The notes: generated by a model from the letters alone, not told the origin. Shown: positions 1 to 8,743, counted from the stretch's first letter. The stretch is 64,000 bases of DNA from Oscillospiraceae bacterium (GCA_020024155.1 JAHHUE010000001.1:1-64000); one strand, 5' to 3'. Program-made: numbers and translations.

Positions 1-117
1 ACTCAAATATTAGAAAAAAGTACCAGAAAAACCACTGCTATTGGCAAAGATAAAAATATAAATCACCACATTTATATATCTTTGATGATTATGTTGTTTC
101 TGATAACTTATTATTAA
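1..117 (+). CDS. Possible 3' end of a gene cut by the window edge
   Basis: Frame 1 is open from the window edge to a TAA at 115-117 and would give a 38-residue tail: a short basic stretch, then a hydrophobic segment rich in I, L and M, ending in two tyrosines. This resembles the C-terminal membrane segment of a surface or membrane protein. However, the DNA is very A+T rich and other frames also give protein-like stretches, so chance is a real possibility. No family is recognisable. Confidence 0.2.
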   Translation, partial: TQILEKSTRKTTAIGKDKNINHHIYISLMIMLFLITYY

Positions 118-352
118 ACATAAATGCAAAAAGCCTATTATCAATTACACTATTGATAGCTATAAAACTAATGCCGATAAATATTTTATAGTTATTTTTT
201 CATCCTAGTCAGCTCCTAATCCAGATGAATTTATGGAAATTTTAAAATATATTTTTAAAAACAAAACAAAAATAAATATGGTGTTTTTTATTATATTGAA
301 GAACTGACAATAAAAACAAACCACCCTGAATTTATAACCGTTAAGTAAAAAT
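118..352. other. A+T-rich stretch without a recognisable gene
   Basis: No credible gene, RNA or promoter was found here. One plus-strand frame reads as protein-like on both sides of a TAG at 206-208 (roughly 107-304), which may be a decayed coding remnant, but it is short and A+T rich. The ORF lying antisense across 205-543 is not credible because it runs over the terminator and the end of the histidine kinase. Confidence 0.4.
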
Positions 353-384
353 AAAATCCACAGATTATAATCTGTGGATTTTTT
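353..384 (-). terminator. Rho-independent terminator of the two-component operon
   Basis: A perfect inverted repeat with 15-nt arms (353-367 and 368-382) lies 10 bp past the histidine kinase stop codon. It is flanked by A-rich DNA on the left and T-rich DNA on the right, so it could work in both directions. Confidence 0.8.
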
Positions 385-391
385 CATTAAA

Positions 392-1819
392 TTAAATTTC
401 AAACCAGAACTCACTGCCAAGACCTTCTTGACTGTTAACACCATATTCAAAATTATGGTTTTCCAAAATAGCCTTAACAATAGAAAGTCCCAAACCGGAA
501 CCTGTGCGTCCTTCGTCTTTTCTTGCACGATAATACTTATCAAAAATATATTTAATATCTTCTTCTTTTATGCCATCGCCAGAGTCATATACACTTACCC
601 TTGCTTTTCCATCTTCAAGTATTTTTATAGCAACTGTAACACGAGTATTAACCGGAGTATGTATCAACGCATTTGACACAAAGTTGTGTATTACTCTTTC
701 CATAAGCTGTGCGTCTGCAAATACATAAACAGTATCTGGTCCAACATAGCCTATTGATTTGCTTTCGCTTTCAGCTTTATGAGAATAAGTTTCAACAACA
801 TCTTGGCACATTTCTGCAATATTAAACTGCACAATATTCATTTTGTATGCACCTTGATTAAGTTTTGCATATTCAAGCACAGAACCAACCATATTTGATA
901 AACGGTCAGTTTCGTCAATTATTGTTGTAAGCTGTTGATTTCTTATTTCTTTATTATCACCAGTTATGTCTTTTATACTTTCGGCATACCCTTTAATTAT
1001 TGTAAGTGGAGTTCTCAAATCATGAGATATACTTGCAATAAGCTCTTTTTGTAAATTCTGACTTCGCTCTATTTCTTCTGTCATAAAGTTAAAGTCTTTT
1101 ACCAGATGACCTAATTCGTCTTCGCTTTTGAGTTCAACTTTAACATCATAATTACCCTTTGCAATTTCTTTTGTTGCATTTGATAACTTCATAATAGGTT
1201 GCAAAAACCAATTTGACGCAACTGCTGTAAATATAATTGCAATAAATACTGCTATTATTGAACCTGTCTGCAACTGAGTTGTAACAATTGATACAATTGA
1301 ATCTGTTCTAGTTATATTAGTAGAAACAATTATTGTGTAGGTATCATTATAAAATCTGCCTTTTATAGCTTGACGATTTCCCAATTCATCAACTAAATGT
1401 ATATTATAATTTGTTCTTGAACAATTTCGTACTTCTCTTCTCAAATTTTTAGCTTGAGCAGAATCAATTGTTCTCTGCTGTGTATGAAATCTGGAAGATG
1501 TGTCTTTTGCACCATGTAATTGACAAGCGTCACCAATACCCTCAAACAAAACTATGCCATTACCATCTTTGTCAGCAATTTCAATACAAACACCGGCACT
1601 TATAAATCTCGATATTTGATTAAGCGTATTTTCAGTAAAACCACCGTCAAGCTCTATTGCTGTAACAACTTTATCCATCATCTTTCCAAGTTCTGATTGT
1701 GTCATTGTATAGTACATTGGTTTAAACAATATTACTGCCATCAACCACATAAAAATAATAACAATCATACTTATAGATAACATCAGCATTGTGAGTTTTG
1801 CTCTTATACTGGTTTTCAT
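392..1819 (-). CDS. Sensor histidine kinase (two-component system)
   Basis: A membrane sensor kinase of 475 residues that autophosphorylates on histidine and passes the phosphate to the adjacent response regulator. Seen in the sequence: a first membrane segment at about residues 10-32, an extracytoplasmic domain to about 175 (with cysteines at 78, 99 and 133), a second membrane segment at about 186-206, a HAMP linker to about 255, a HisKA domain with SHDLRTP (His266), and an HATPase domain with an N box (NFVSNALIH), G1 (DSGDGI) and G2 (GSGLGLSIV). Length and order are those of a complete OmpR-partner kinase. It starts 14 bp after the regulator gene, so both are one transcript ending at the 353-384 terminator. 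The stimulus cannot be told from the sequence. Confidence 0.95.
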   Translation of the reverse strand: MKTSIRAKLTMLMLSISMIVIIFMWLMAVILFKPMYYTMTQSELGKMMDKVVTAIELDGGFTENTLNQISRFISAGVCIEIADKDGNGIVLFEGIGDACQLHGAKDTSSRFHTQQRTIDSAQAKNLRREVRNCSRTNYNIHLVDELGNRQAIKGRFYNDTYTIIVSTNITRTDSIVSIVTTQLQTGSIIAVFIAIIFTAVASNWFLQPIMKLSNATKEIAKGNYDVKVELKSEDELGHLVKDFNFMTEEIERSQNLQKELIASISHDLRTPLTIIKGYAESIKDITGDNKEIRNQQLTTIIDETDRLSNMVGSVLEYAKLNQGAYKMNIVQFNIAEMCQDVVETYSHKAESESKSIGYVGPDTVYVFADAQLMERVIHNFVSNALIHTPVNTRVTVAIKILEDGKARVSVYDSGDGIKEEDIKYIFDKYYRARKDEGRTGSGLGLSIVKAILENHNFEYGVNSQEGLGSEFWFEI

Positions 1820-1833
1820 CTTATAAAATTCCT

Positions 1834-2511
1834 TTATTCTTTTGGCTCAAATTTATATCCAACACCCCATACTGTTTCTATGCAGTCACGATATTCTTTA
1901 AGGTGACTACGCAACATTTTGATGTGTGTATCAACAGTTCTATCTTCGCCAAAATAATCATAGTTCCATACTTTGAGCAAAATTCTTTCTCTTGAAAGTG
2001 CAACACCTTTGTTTTGAACAAGACAAACAAGAAGGTCAAATTCTTTTGGTGTAACATTTATATATTCGCCTTTAATTTTAATACTATGGCTTGGAACATC
2101 AATAACCAAATCACCAAAAATATATTTTTCGTTATTTTCAGTCATCTCAGGATTAGCACGCATTGCAACAGCCTTTACTCTTGCCATAAGCTCTTTTGGT
2201 GAGAATGGTTTTACAACATAATCGTCTGTGCCAGCCTCAAACCCTGTAATTTTGTCATATTCTTCGCCTTTTGCAGAAAGAATAATAACCGGCGTTTTAA
2301 AACCACGGCTACGCATTTCTTTAAGGCAGGTAATACCATCCATAAAAGGCATCATAACATCAAGAATACACATATCAATATCACCTTTTGCAATGATATT
2401 AAGTGCTTCTATGCCGTCTTTTGCAAAATCAGTTTCATATCCTGCAACAGCTAAATATTGACCTATAAGTTCTCTTATTTTTGGTTCGTCATCTACAACT
2501 AAAATTTTCAT
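1834..2511 (-). CDS. OmpR/PhoB-family response regulator
   Basis: A DNA-binding response regulator of 225 residues, first gene of the two-component operon. The receiver domain (1-115) has the acidic pair D7-D8, the phospho-acceptor D51 in ILDVMMP, a conserved Ser/Ala-Lys region (SAKGEE) and the lysine of DDYVVKPF. A winged-helix effector domain fills about 130-223 (recognition-helix region RTVDTHIKMLRSHLK). The cognate kinase follows 14 bp downstream. An extended -10 promoter is visible about 60 bp upstream. The regulon cannot be inferred from the neighbours. Confidence 0.95.
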   Translation of the reverse strand: MKILVVDDEPKIRELIGQYLAVAGYETDFAKDGIEALNIIAKGDIDMCILDVMMPFMDGITCLKEMRSRGFKTPVIILSAKGEEYDKITGFEAGTDDYVVKPFSPKELMARVKAVAMRANPEMTENNEKYIFGDLVIDVPSHSIKIKGEYINVTPKEFDLLVCLVQNKGVALSRERILLKVWNYDYFGEDRTVDTHIKMLRSHLKEYRDCIETVWGVGYKFEPKE

Positions 2512-2569
2512 AATCCAGAACCTCTCTATTTAATATTTAAACTTTTTTTACTATATTTATTATTCTACA

Positions 2570-2578
2570 ATTATACCA
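2570..2578 (-). promoter_or_regulatory. Probable extended -10 promoter of the response regulator
   Basis: On the minus strand TGGTATAAT (extended -10) lies about 59 bp before the ATG. A -35 is poor. Just upstream (about 2606-2625) the octamer TTTCACAA occurs twice in tandem, which could be an autoregulatory site, but the 8-bp period is not the 11-bp period of typical PhoB/PhoP boxes. Confidence 0.45.
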
Positions 2579-2658
2579 TTTAATATAACTGTCATAAGTT
2601 ATGATTTTGTGAAATTGTGAAATTTTTTATACATTCAAATATTACCAATCAAAAAACA

Positions 2659-2689
2659 TTTTAAAATTATAATAATTATAATTTTAAAA
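2659..2689. repeat. Perfect A/T-only palindrome (15-bp arms)
   Basis: Arms at 2659-2673 and 2675-2689 are exact reverse complements around a single central A. It contains no G or C and lies between the helicase terminator and the two-component promoter. It could be a protein-binding site or simply low-complexity DNA. Confidence 0.6.
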
Positions 2690-2705
2690 AATATTTGATA
2701 ATACA

Positions 2706-2749
2706 AAAACAGCAACCATAAGTTTTTTATTTCTTATGATTGCTGTTTT
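2706..2749 (-). terminator. Terminator of the DEAD-box helicase gene
   Basis: Arms of 15 nt (AACAGCAA.CATAAG and its complement, one mismatch) around a 10-nt loop, with a T-run on the minus strand, 13 bp after the helicase stop. Confidence 0.8.
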
Positions 2750-2761
2750 AATCACTTCTTA

Positions 2762-4252
2762 TTATTTAGCAATAACTTTTTTGCCTCTTATTTTTGTACC
2801 ATTTACACTATGCACAACAACATCTTTGTATTTCATTGGCACTTCAACAGTTGTATGGTTATCACCAATTTTTATTGCCCCTATTTCACTGCCTTTAATT
2901 CCACTTTCGCCGGCAACTGCACCAACAATCTGTTTTGGAGAAACATTTTGTTTTCTGCCAATCGAAAGTCTCATAGCATACATATCAGAATTTGTTTTAT
3001 TTTCATCTGACTTTTTCTTTCTGTCAGATTTATCTCTTCTGTCAGGTCTGTTTTTGCTGTGTTTTTCTTTGCAAAATGCCTTTTCTTTTCTTCTGTCTTT
3101 GCGTTCTTTTCTGCCATTTTCTTTTTCAACTTCAAAACCTTTCAATTCAAGTGGCTGAATATCAGATTTTGTAGCACGAATAATATCTCTTATAAGCACA
3201 TCCTGTCTTTTACCTTGGCAAAGTGTAAAGCTAACACCTTCTTTACCTGCACGACCTGTTCTGCCAATACGGTGAACATAATATTCTGTCTGTGTTGGAA
3301 TATCATAGTTAATAACTGCATCAACATTATTTACATCAATACCACGAGCAGCAACATCAGTTGCAATAAGCATATTAGCTTTGCCTTTTCTAAAAGCAGC
3401 CATAACTTTATCGCGTTCTCTTTGACGCATATCTCCATGCAAGCCTTCTGCCATAATGCCTTTTTCCTGCAAACTTGCTGTAAGTTCATCAACCATTTTC
3501 TTTGTATTGCAGAAAACAATTGAAAGATTTATATTATAAAGTTCAAGCAATTTGCAAAGAACATCTGATTTTTTACCTTTTGGACACTCAATATAATACT
3601 GTTTAATTGTATCAACTGTCATTTGTGACTTTTTAACTTCAACAAGCTGTGGTTCTTTTTGATACTGGTCAACAATATCCATTATTTCTTTTGGCATAGT
3701 TGCAGAAAAAAGAACAGTTTGTCTTTCTTCTGGTACTGCTTTTAAAACAGTTTCTATATCTTCACGAAATCCCATATTAAGCATTTCATCAGCTTCATCA
3801 AGAACAATCATTTTTAGATTAGAAAGTTTTAAAGCTTTTCTGCGAATAAGGTCCATAACTCTGCCAGGAGTGCCAACAACAATTTGACAACCTTGTCTTA
3901 AAAGTGGAATTTGTCTGCCAAGAGGCTGTCCACCATATATAGCCAATGTTTTTATGCCATGTGTAAATTTTGTAAGTTTTCTGATTTCTCCACAAGCCTG
4001 CATTGCCAACTCTCTTGTTGGACAAAGAACCAGAACCTGTGTATATTTTTTATTCATTTCAGGGTCAATTGCATTTATAGCAGGAACACCAAAAGCAACT
4101 GTTTTACCGCTGCCTGTTTGGCTTTTGCCTATTACATCTTTGCCATCAAGTATAAGTGGAATAGCTTTTTGCTGAATTTCTGTAAGTTGTGTAAAGCCCA
4201 TATCTTCAAGGGCTCTTTTTATTGAATTTGATATATTAAAATTAAGTTCCAT
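2762..4252 (-). CDS. DEAD-box RNA helicase with DbpA-type RNA-binding tail
   Basis: ATP-dependent RNA helicase of 496 residues, expected to act in ribosome assembly, RNA turnover or cold adaptation. Visible motifs: Q motif (FTQLTEIQQKAIP), motif I SQTGSGKT, PTRELA, DEAD (VLDEADEML), SAT (FSATMP), and HRIGRTGRAG of motif VI. Residues about 375-425 are a highly basic, low-complexity linker rich in K, R and D. The last 70 residues match the RRM-like DbpA/DeaD RNA-binding fold. This layout is that of DeaD/CshA-type proteins; which one cannot be decided. It is a single-gene unit with its own terminator, and an inverted repeat in the upstream region may form a leader hairpin. Confidence 0.93.
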   Translation of the reverse strand: MELNFNISNSIKRALEDMGFTQLTEIQQKAIPLILDGKDVIGKSQTGSGKTVAFGVPAINAIDPEMNKKYTQVLVLCPTRELAMQACGEIRKLTKFTHGIKTLAIYGGQPLGRQIPLLRQGCQIVVGTPGRVMDLIRRKALKLSNLKMIVLDEADEMLNMGFREDIETVLKAVPEERQTVLFSATMPKEIMDIVDQYQKEPQLVEVKKSQMTVDTIKQYYIECPKGKKSDVLCKLLELYNINLSIVFCNTKKMVDELTASLQEKGIMAEGLHGDMRQRERDKVMAAFRKGKANMLIATDVAARGIDVNNVDAVINYDIPTQTEYYVHRIGRTGRAGKEGVSFTLCQGKRQDVLIRDIIRATKSDIQPLELKGFEVEKENGRKERKDRRKEKAFCKEKHSKNRPDRRDKSDRKKKSDENKTNSDMYAMRLSIGRKQNVSPKQIVGAVAGESGIKGSEIGAIKIGDNHTTVEVPMKYKDVVVHSVNGTKIRGKKVIAK

Positions 4253-4286
4253 TAAAACCTCATATCTTTTTGGTTACTGTATAAAA

Positions 4287-4318
4287 TTATAACTGCAAGC
4301 AACCAATAACAGTTATAA
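4287..4318 (-). repeat. Inverted repeat upstream of the helicase gene
   Basis: TTATAACTG and CAGTTATAA are exact reverse complements separated by about 14 nt. A possible promoter on the minus strand (TTGGTT, 17 bp, TATACA) overlaps it, so the repeat is either an operator or, if transcription starts further up, a hairpin in the leader. Confidence 0.4.
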
Positions 4319-4370
4319 ATGATGTACGCACATTTTTTAAGTGTACAATAATTTTACATAAATGTAAAGA

Positions 4371-4412
4371 AAAATCTGCTCTGAAAGTAAAAAATGCCTC
4401 TCACGAGCAGAT
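4371..4412 (-). terminator. Terminator of the DUF512-der-plsY operon
   Basis: Arms ATCTGCTC (4374-4381) and GAGCAGAT (4405-4412), followed on the minus strand by TTTTTC, 11 bp after plsY. The loop is long, about 23 nt. Confidence 0.6.
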
Positions 4413-4423
4413 AATTTTAATTT

Positions 4424-5122
4424 TTATTTTTTATCTTTACCAAATCTGTATTCTGTTCCGTTCATAAGCCTTTTTATGTTTGCTCTATGTGTCCACACAA
4501 TAATTGAAGGGAAAGCAATTGATGCAATAAGGTTTGGCACAGATACGGTTTTGGTAATCCAGAAATATGCAAGTGTTATAAAAAAGTATGATGAACTGCC
4601 AATTATTGAGCCTAATGATACAATTTTTGTTGTAAAAACAATAATAAAGAAAATGCTCAATGCAAGGCATAGTGTAATTGGAGTTGCTGCAATAAGACTG
4701 CCTGCAACAACGCTTACACCTTTACCGCCTTTAAAGTTGAAAAAACAAGGATAAATATGTCCAATAAAACTGCCTGCGACTGCCAAATAGATAGCAATTT
4801 CCATATATAAGTTTTGTGAGTAATGAAACTCTCTGCCAAAAATACTAAAACTGTTTATTGCTTCTGGTAAAAATTGACTAGAAGTAAACATCATTCTTGC
4901 AACAAGTACAGAGATAGCACCTTTAAGCACATCTCCGGTAATTGTTAATACAGCTGCTTTTTTACCAAAAGTACGCAAAACATTTGTCATCCCTGCATTT
5001 CCTGAGCCAAAAGTTCTTATATCTTTCTTGTAAATACCCTTGCTAACTATAACTGCAAAAGATAATGAACCCAAAAGATAAGAAACAACAAATACTATAA
5101 TCCATTTTAAAAAAACAGGCAT
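4424..5122 (-). CDS. plsY: Glycerol-3-phosphate acyltransferase PlsY
   Basis: Integral membrane enzyme that moves an acyl group from acyl-phosphate to glycerol 3-phosphate, the first step of phospholipid synthesis. The 232-residue product has the PlsY signatures YLLGSLSFA near the N-terminus, FGSGNAGMTNVLRTFGK (about 36-52) and GHIYPCFFNFKGGKGV (about 120-135), spread over several membrane segments. Its acyl-phosphate donor is made by PlsX, encoded in the same window at 27685-28689. The ATG overlaps the der stop codon by one base (TAATG), which implies translational coupling. Length is slightly above the usual 200. Confidence 0.97.
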   Translation of the reverse strand: MPVFLKWIIVFVVSYLLGSLSFAVIVSKGIYKKDIRTFGSGNAGMTNVLRTFGKKAAVLTITGDVLKGAISVLVARMMFTSSQFLPEAINSFSIFGREFHYSQNLYMEIAIYLAVAGSFIGHIYPCFFNFKGGKGVSVVAGSLIAATPITLCLALSIFFIIVFTTKIVSLGSIIGSSSYFFITLAYFWITKTVSVPNLIASIAFPSIIVWTHRANIKRLMNGTEYRFGKDKK

Positions 5123-6447
5123 TAGTTATCACCTCTTTCACGGATTATAAGTTTAATTGGTGTACCCTCTAATCCAAATACTTCTCTTATTTGGTTTTCT
5201 ATATATCTTTGATATGAGAAATGGAACAAATCTTTCTTATTGCAGAAAGCAACAAATGTTGGTGGTCTTGTTCCAATTTGTGTCATATAGTAAATTTTAA
5301 GGCGTTTACCTTTATCACTTGGTGGTTGAACACGCTGAACAGCTCTTGCAAGAATATCGTTTAAAACACCTGTTGTTGTTCTAAATGAGTTTTGGTCATC
5401 AACAAATTTAATAAGTTCAAAAAGTTTATCAATTCTTTGACCTGTTTTTGCAGAGATAAAGATAATAGGAGCGTAAGACATAAATGAAAAATCTTCCATA
5501 AGTTTTTTACGCATTTTATCCATTGTTTTATCGTCTTTTTCAACTGCGTCCCATTTATTAACGGCAATTATACAAGCTTTGCCTTGTTCGTGAGCAAAAC
5601 CTGCAACTTTTGAGTCTTGTTCAGTAAATCCAACAGTACCGTCAATCATAATAACACAAACATTACTGCGTTCTACTGCTGCAAGTGCACGGATAACCGA
5701 AAAGCGTTCAACACCTTCTTCAACGTTACCGCGTTTACGCATACCTGCTGTATCTGTAAAAATAAATTTACCATATTTATTTTCAACATAGCTGTCAACA
5801 GCATCTCTTGTTGTACCACTTTCATCACGAACAATCATTCTTTCTTCGCCGATGATTTTATTTATAAGACTTGATTTACCAACATTTGGTCTGCCGATAA
5901 CTGCAACAGATATTTTGTCGTCATTATCTTCTGTTTCTTCTTCTGAAAAGTCAATATGTTTAAAACATTCATCAAGAATATCACCTGTACCGTGACCATG
6001 AACAGAAGAAACCGGAAATGGGTCGCCCAAACCTAATGAGTAAAACTCATATATATCGTCAGGAACTTTACCAACAGAGTCACATTTATTAACAACAAGA
6101 ATAACTGGTTTTCCACTTCTCAAAAGCATAGTTGCAACATCATAGTCGTTTGCTGTAACCCCTGTACGAATATCTGTTACAAACAAAATAACCTGAGCTG
6201 TGTCAATAGCTATCTGTGCTTGGTCTTTGATATGTCTTAAAATGCTATTATCATTTTTAGGTTCAATACCACCTGTATCAACAAGCAAAAACTCTTTATC
6301 AAGCCATGAACCCTCAGCGTAAATTCTATCCCTTGTAACACCAGGAGTGTCTTCTACAATGCTTATACGCTGACCTATAATTTTATTGAAAAGTGTTGAT
6401 TTACCAACATTTGGTCTGCCAACAATTGCAATAATTGGTTTTGCCAT
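5122..6447 (-). CDS. der: Ribosome assembly GTPase Der (EngA)
   Basis: Essential double-domain GTPase for 50S subunit maturation; 441 residues, the normal size. Two G domains each carry GRPNVGKS(T/S)L near residues 8 and 182, with DTPG/DTAG switch motifs, NKCD and NKWD base-recognition motifs, and a C-terminal KH-like domain from about 355. The gene lies 3 bp after the radical SAM/DUF512 gene and overlaps plsY, so all three are co-transcribed. This DUF512-der-plsY order is common in Clostridia. Confidence 0.98.
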   Translation of the reverse strand: MAKPIIAIVGRPNVGKSTLFNKIIGQRISIVEDTPGVTRDRIYAEGSWLDKEFLLVDTGGIEPKNDNSILRHIKDQAQIAIDTAQVILFVTDIRTGVTANDYDVATMLLRSGKPVILVVNKCDSVGKVPDDIYEFYSLGLGDPFPVSSVHGHGTGDILDECFKHIDFSEEETEDNDDKISVAVIGRPNVGKSSLINKIIGEERMIVRDESGTTRDAVDSYVENKYGKFIFTDTAGMRKRGNVEEGVERFSVIRALAAVERSNVCVIMIDGTVGFTEQDSKVAGFAHEQGKACIIAVNKWDAVEKDDKTMDKMRKKLMEDFSFMSYAPIIFISAKTGQRIDKLFELIKFVDDQNSFRTTTGVLNDILARAVQRVQPPSDKGKRLKIYYMTQIGTRPPTFVAFCNKKDLFHFSYQRYIENQIREVFGLEGTPIKLIIRERGDN

Positions 6448-6450
6448 ACA

Positions 6451-7764
6451 CTACACCTCTTTCATTATTCCAGACAGCAAATCATAGCCGTCGTTTGTAA
6501 ATAGTTCAATTTTTGTGTTCAATTTTTCCTCTAATTCAGGAACTGTCATATCATCAAGAAAAACATCTGCATTATCGCTTAATACATCTTTGCACAAGCA
6601 AAGTCTGTCTGTTTTAAGATTTCCTTTTAGCTGGTCAGCAAAATCTGTACCGGTAAGCAATCCTGTTACTGAAACATTTCCGCCAAAGAAATTATTTTTT
6701 ATTTTATGAACATATATTTTTAATTTATCGCCATATTTTTCCATAGCCATATCAACCATACTACAAAGAACAGGATAAAAACTTTCTCCGGTTGCAATAT
6801 CAACGGCAACCGCTTCTTTTATTGTTTCGTGATAGTCCATATCAGCAATAAAATTATCAATAAATGTTCTAACCATACCAACACCGTTTTCTATCTGAGG
6901 AAAACCTTCATAGTATTCTTCTTCCGGTATAGGCATTTTTGCGTTAAGATAAAATTCATCAGAAAGATATACAAGGCGAGTTCCGTGTTTTTCGTAAAAA
7001 TCTTTTGTAGCCTCTGCCACAAGTTCAATTACTTTTCTGCAACCTTCGCCATCAAATATTTCTGCTTTTGCAAGCCCTTCACGATATCTTGTAATTCCTA
7101 TTGGAACAATTGAAACACTTTGAACATTTGGATATAGGCTTTGCAAATCTTTAATTGTTTTTTCAAGCTCTTTACCGTCATTAACACCCTTACAAAGAAC
7201 TATTTGACAGTTCATTTTTATATCAGCTTCTGCAAATCCACGCATTCTGTCCATAATTTCTGCTGCGTGAGGATTTTTCATCATAGCAACTCTAAGTTCT
7301 GGGTTGGTTGTATGCACAGAAATATTTATTGGAGAAATTCTAACCTTTTTAATTCTGTCATACTCTTTTTCTGTAAGATTAGTAAGAGTTATATAGTTGC
7401 CAAATAAAAATGACAATCTTTCATCATCATCTTTAAAGTAAAGAGATTCACGCATACCTTTTGGCAGTTGGTCAATAAAGCAGAACATACATTTATTTTT
7501 ACAATAATGATGCTTGTCTATAAGATAGGTGTCAAATTCCAGCCCTAATGGTGTATATTCGTCTTTGCCTATTATAGTGACACTTTTATCTTCTCCATTT
7601 TCTGCAACAAGAGAGATTTTAAGGTTTTTATTAGCCTGATAAAATTGCAAATCAAGCATATCGTTTATCTCTTCTCCGTTTATGAGTTTGAGAGTATCGC
7701 CTGGCTTGATGTTATATTGCTCAGCCAAAGAACCTGCCATAATTCCTTTTATTTTTACAGCCAT
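6451..7764 (-). CDS. Radical SAM protein with PDZ and DUF512 domains
   Basis: A 437-residue protein of unknown reaction. Residues 1-60 look like a PDZ-type domain (GSLAEQYNIKPGDTL); the iron-sulfur motif CKNKCMFC at about 87-94 is CX3CX2C as in radical SAM enzymes; the C-terminal half fits DUF512. The arrangement is typical of a conserved clostridial family that sits upstream of der, suggesting a role linked to ribosome assembly or translation, but no substrate is known to me. A strong SD (GCAGGAGG) precedes the ATG. This is the first gene of the operon. Confidence 0.9.
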   Translation of the reverse strand: MAVKIKGIMAGSLAEQYNIKPGDTLKLINGEEINDMLDLQFYQANKNLKISLVAENGEDKSVTIIGKDEYTPLGLEFDTYLIDKHHYCKNKCMFCFIDQLPKGMRESLYFKDDDERLSFLFGNYITLTNLTEKEYDRIKKVRISPINISVHTTNPELRVAMMKNPHAAEIMDRMRGFAEADIKMNCQIVLCKGVNDGKELEKTIKDLQSLYPNVQSVSIVPIGITRYREGLAKAEIFDGEGCRKVIELVAEATKDFYEKHGTRLVYLSDEFYLNAKMPIPEEEYYEGFPQIENGVGMVRTFIDNFIADMDYHETIKEAVAVDIATGESFYPVLCSMVDMAMEKYGDKLKIYVHKIKNNFFGGNVSVTGLLTGTDFADQLKGNLKTDRLCLCKDVLSDNADVFLDDMTVPELEEKLNTKIELFTNDGYDLLSGIMKEV

Positions 7765-7793
7765 TTAAAACCTCCTGCAAAACTATAAAAACT

Positions 7794-7821
7794 ATAATAG
7801 GTATAATATGTATACAAACAA
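7794..7821 (-). promoter_or_regulatory. Probable promoter of DUF512-der-plsY
   Basis: Minus strand TTGTTT, 16 bp, TATTAT, about 30 bp before the start codon. A second -10-like hexamer lies at 7803-7808. Confidence 0.35.
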
Positions 7822-7890
7822 TATTGGCATATTATCCTAATTTAATATTGTATCATATATTTAAAAAAATTACCATAAAATCTGCAAATA

Positions 7891-7922
7891 AAAAAGGGTG
7901 GAGTTTAAAACTCTACCCTTTA
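7891..7922 (-). terminator. Terminator after rpmF
   Basis: Stem of AAAGGGT.GAGTTT and its complement with a minus-strand T-run, 17 bp after the L32 stop. A-rich and T-rich flanks on both sides. Confidence 0.85.
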
Positions 7923-7938
7923 AATCTGTTAAATTAAA

Positions 7939-8121
7939 TTAAGCTTCTTTTTTGATTACAGCTTTGCCTTTGTAGTAACCACAGCTTTTGCAAACTTTAT
8001 GTGGAAGTGTTAATTCACCACATTGAGCACATTTAACAAATGATGGTGCAGATAATTTCCATACGGAAGAACGTCTTTTATCTCTTCTTGCTTTTGAAAC
8101 TTTTCTCTTTGGTACTGCCAT
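7939..8121 (-). CDS. rpmF: 50S ribosomal protein L32
   Basis: Component of the large ribosomal subunit, 60 residues. The start MAVPKRKVSKARRDKRRS is diagnostic. Four cysteines in two CX2C pairs (CAQC and CKSC) show this is the zinc-binding form. It follows the DUF177 gene by 15 bp, the usual pairing in bacteria, and is followed by a strong terminator. Confidence 0.98.
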   Translation of the reverse strand: MAVPKRKVSKARRDKRRSSVWKLSAPSFVKCAQCGELTLPHKVCKSCGYYKGKAVIKKEA

Positions 8122-8136
8122 TCTTTAGCACCTCCT

Positions 8137-8640
8137 CTAATTATCATCGTCTTGTAATAATTGTTTTAATACTAATAACCTTGGGTCAATCTGTTGTGAT
8201 TGACAGTTGCAATTTTCCTCTTTGGGTCTGCCACAATACTGACATAGCCCCTGACAATCTTCTTTGCACAATAATGCAGTTGGGATTTGTAAGGATAATT
8301 CTTGCAGTACAAGCTGTTTTACGTCAAGTGTGTTATCACTGCTTACAGGTATTTCTGGGTCCGGCTGTGTGAGGATATCCGGTGTAACCACAAATTCCTG
8401 AGAGAAGTTAAATTCTCTGCTAAACAGCTTTAAACATCTTGCACAGCTACATTGTGCTTCTGCTTGCACAGTGAGCTTTATAAATGTTTCTTCGTTGCCT
8501 TTATGAAGATTTAAAACTGCCTTAACAGGTTTTAAAAATTCAACATCGTAGCCCACATTTTCTGTGCTGAAATCAAATTCCAACTCAAGCTGTTTATCAT
8601 TTTCTTCCCTTTGGAAGATTTTATTGAGATTAACTAACAT
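8137..8640 (-). CDS. DUF177 (YceD) family protein
   Basis: A 167-residue protein of the YceD/DUF177 family, linked to 23S rRNA accumulation in other organisms and nearly always encoded before rpmF. The N-terminal part is a beta-rich domain; cysteines occur in pairs at CSCARC (about 81-86) and in the C-terminal cluster CKEDCQGLCQYCG followed by CNC, which looks like a metal site. A consensus promoter lies just upstream, so DUF177-rpmF forms its own unit. Confidence 0.88.
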   Translation of the reverse strand: MLVNLNKIFQREENDKQLELEFDFSTENVGYDVEFLKPVKAVLNLHKGNEETFIKLTVQAEAQCSCARCLKLFSREFNFSQEFVVTPDILTQPDPEIPVSSDNTLDVKQLVLQELSLQIPTALLCKEDCQGLCQYCGRPKEENCNCQSQQIDPRLLVLKQLLQDDDN

Positions 8641-8666
8641 AAAGCACCTCTTTAGGTCACTTAATT

Positions 8667-8695
8667 ATTATATAGACCTTTACCTTTTTTGTCAA
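8667..8695 (-). promoter_or_regulatory. Vegetative promoter of DUF177-rpmF
   Basis: Minus strand TTGACA (8690-8695), 17 bp, TATAAT (8667-8672): a perfect housekeeping promoter, about 27 bp before the DUF177 start codon. Confidence 0.9.
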
Positions 8696-8743
8696 GGATA
8701 TTTTTACTTTTTTATTTTGTTTAATGGTTATTTTTAACAATAA

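Noticed and set aside
2606..2625. PhoP/PhoB box before the response regulator
   Set aside because: The repeats have a period of 8 bp, not 11, and nearby genes do not suggest phosphate control.
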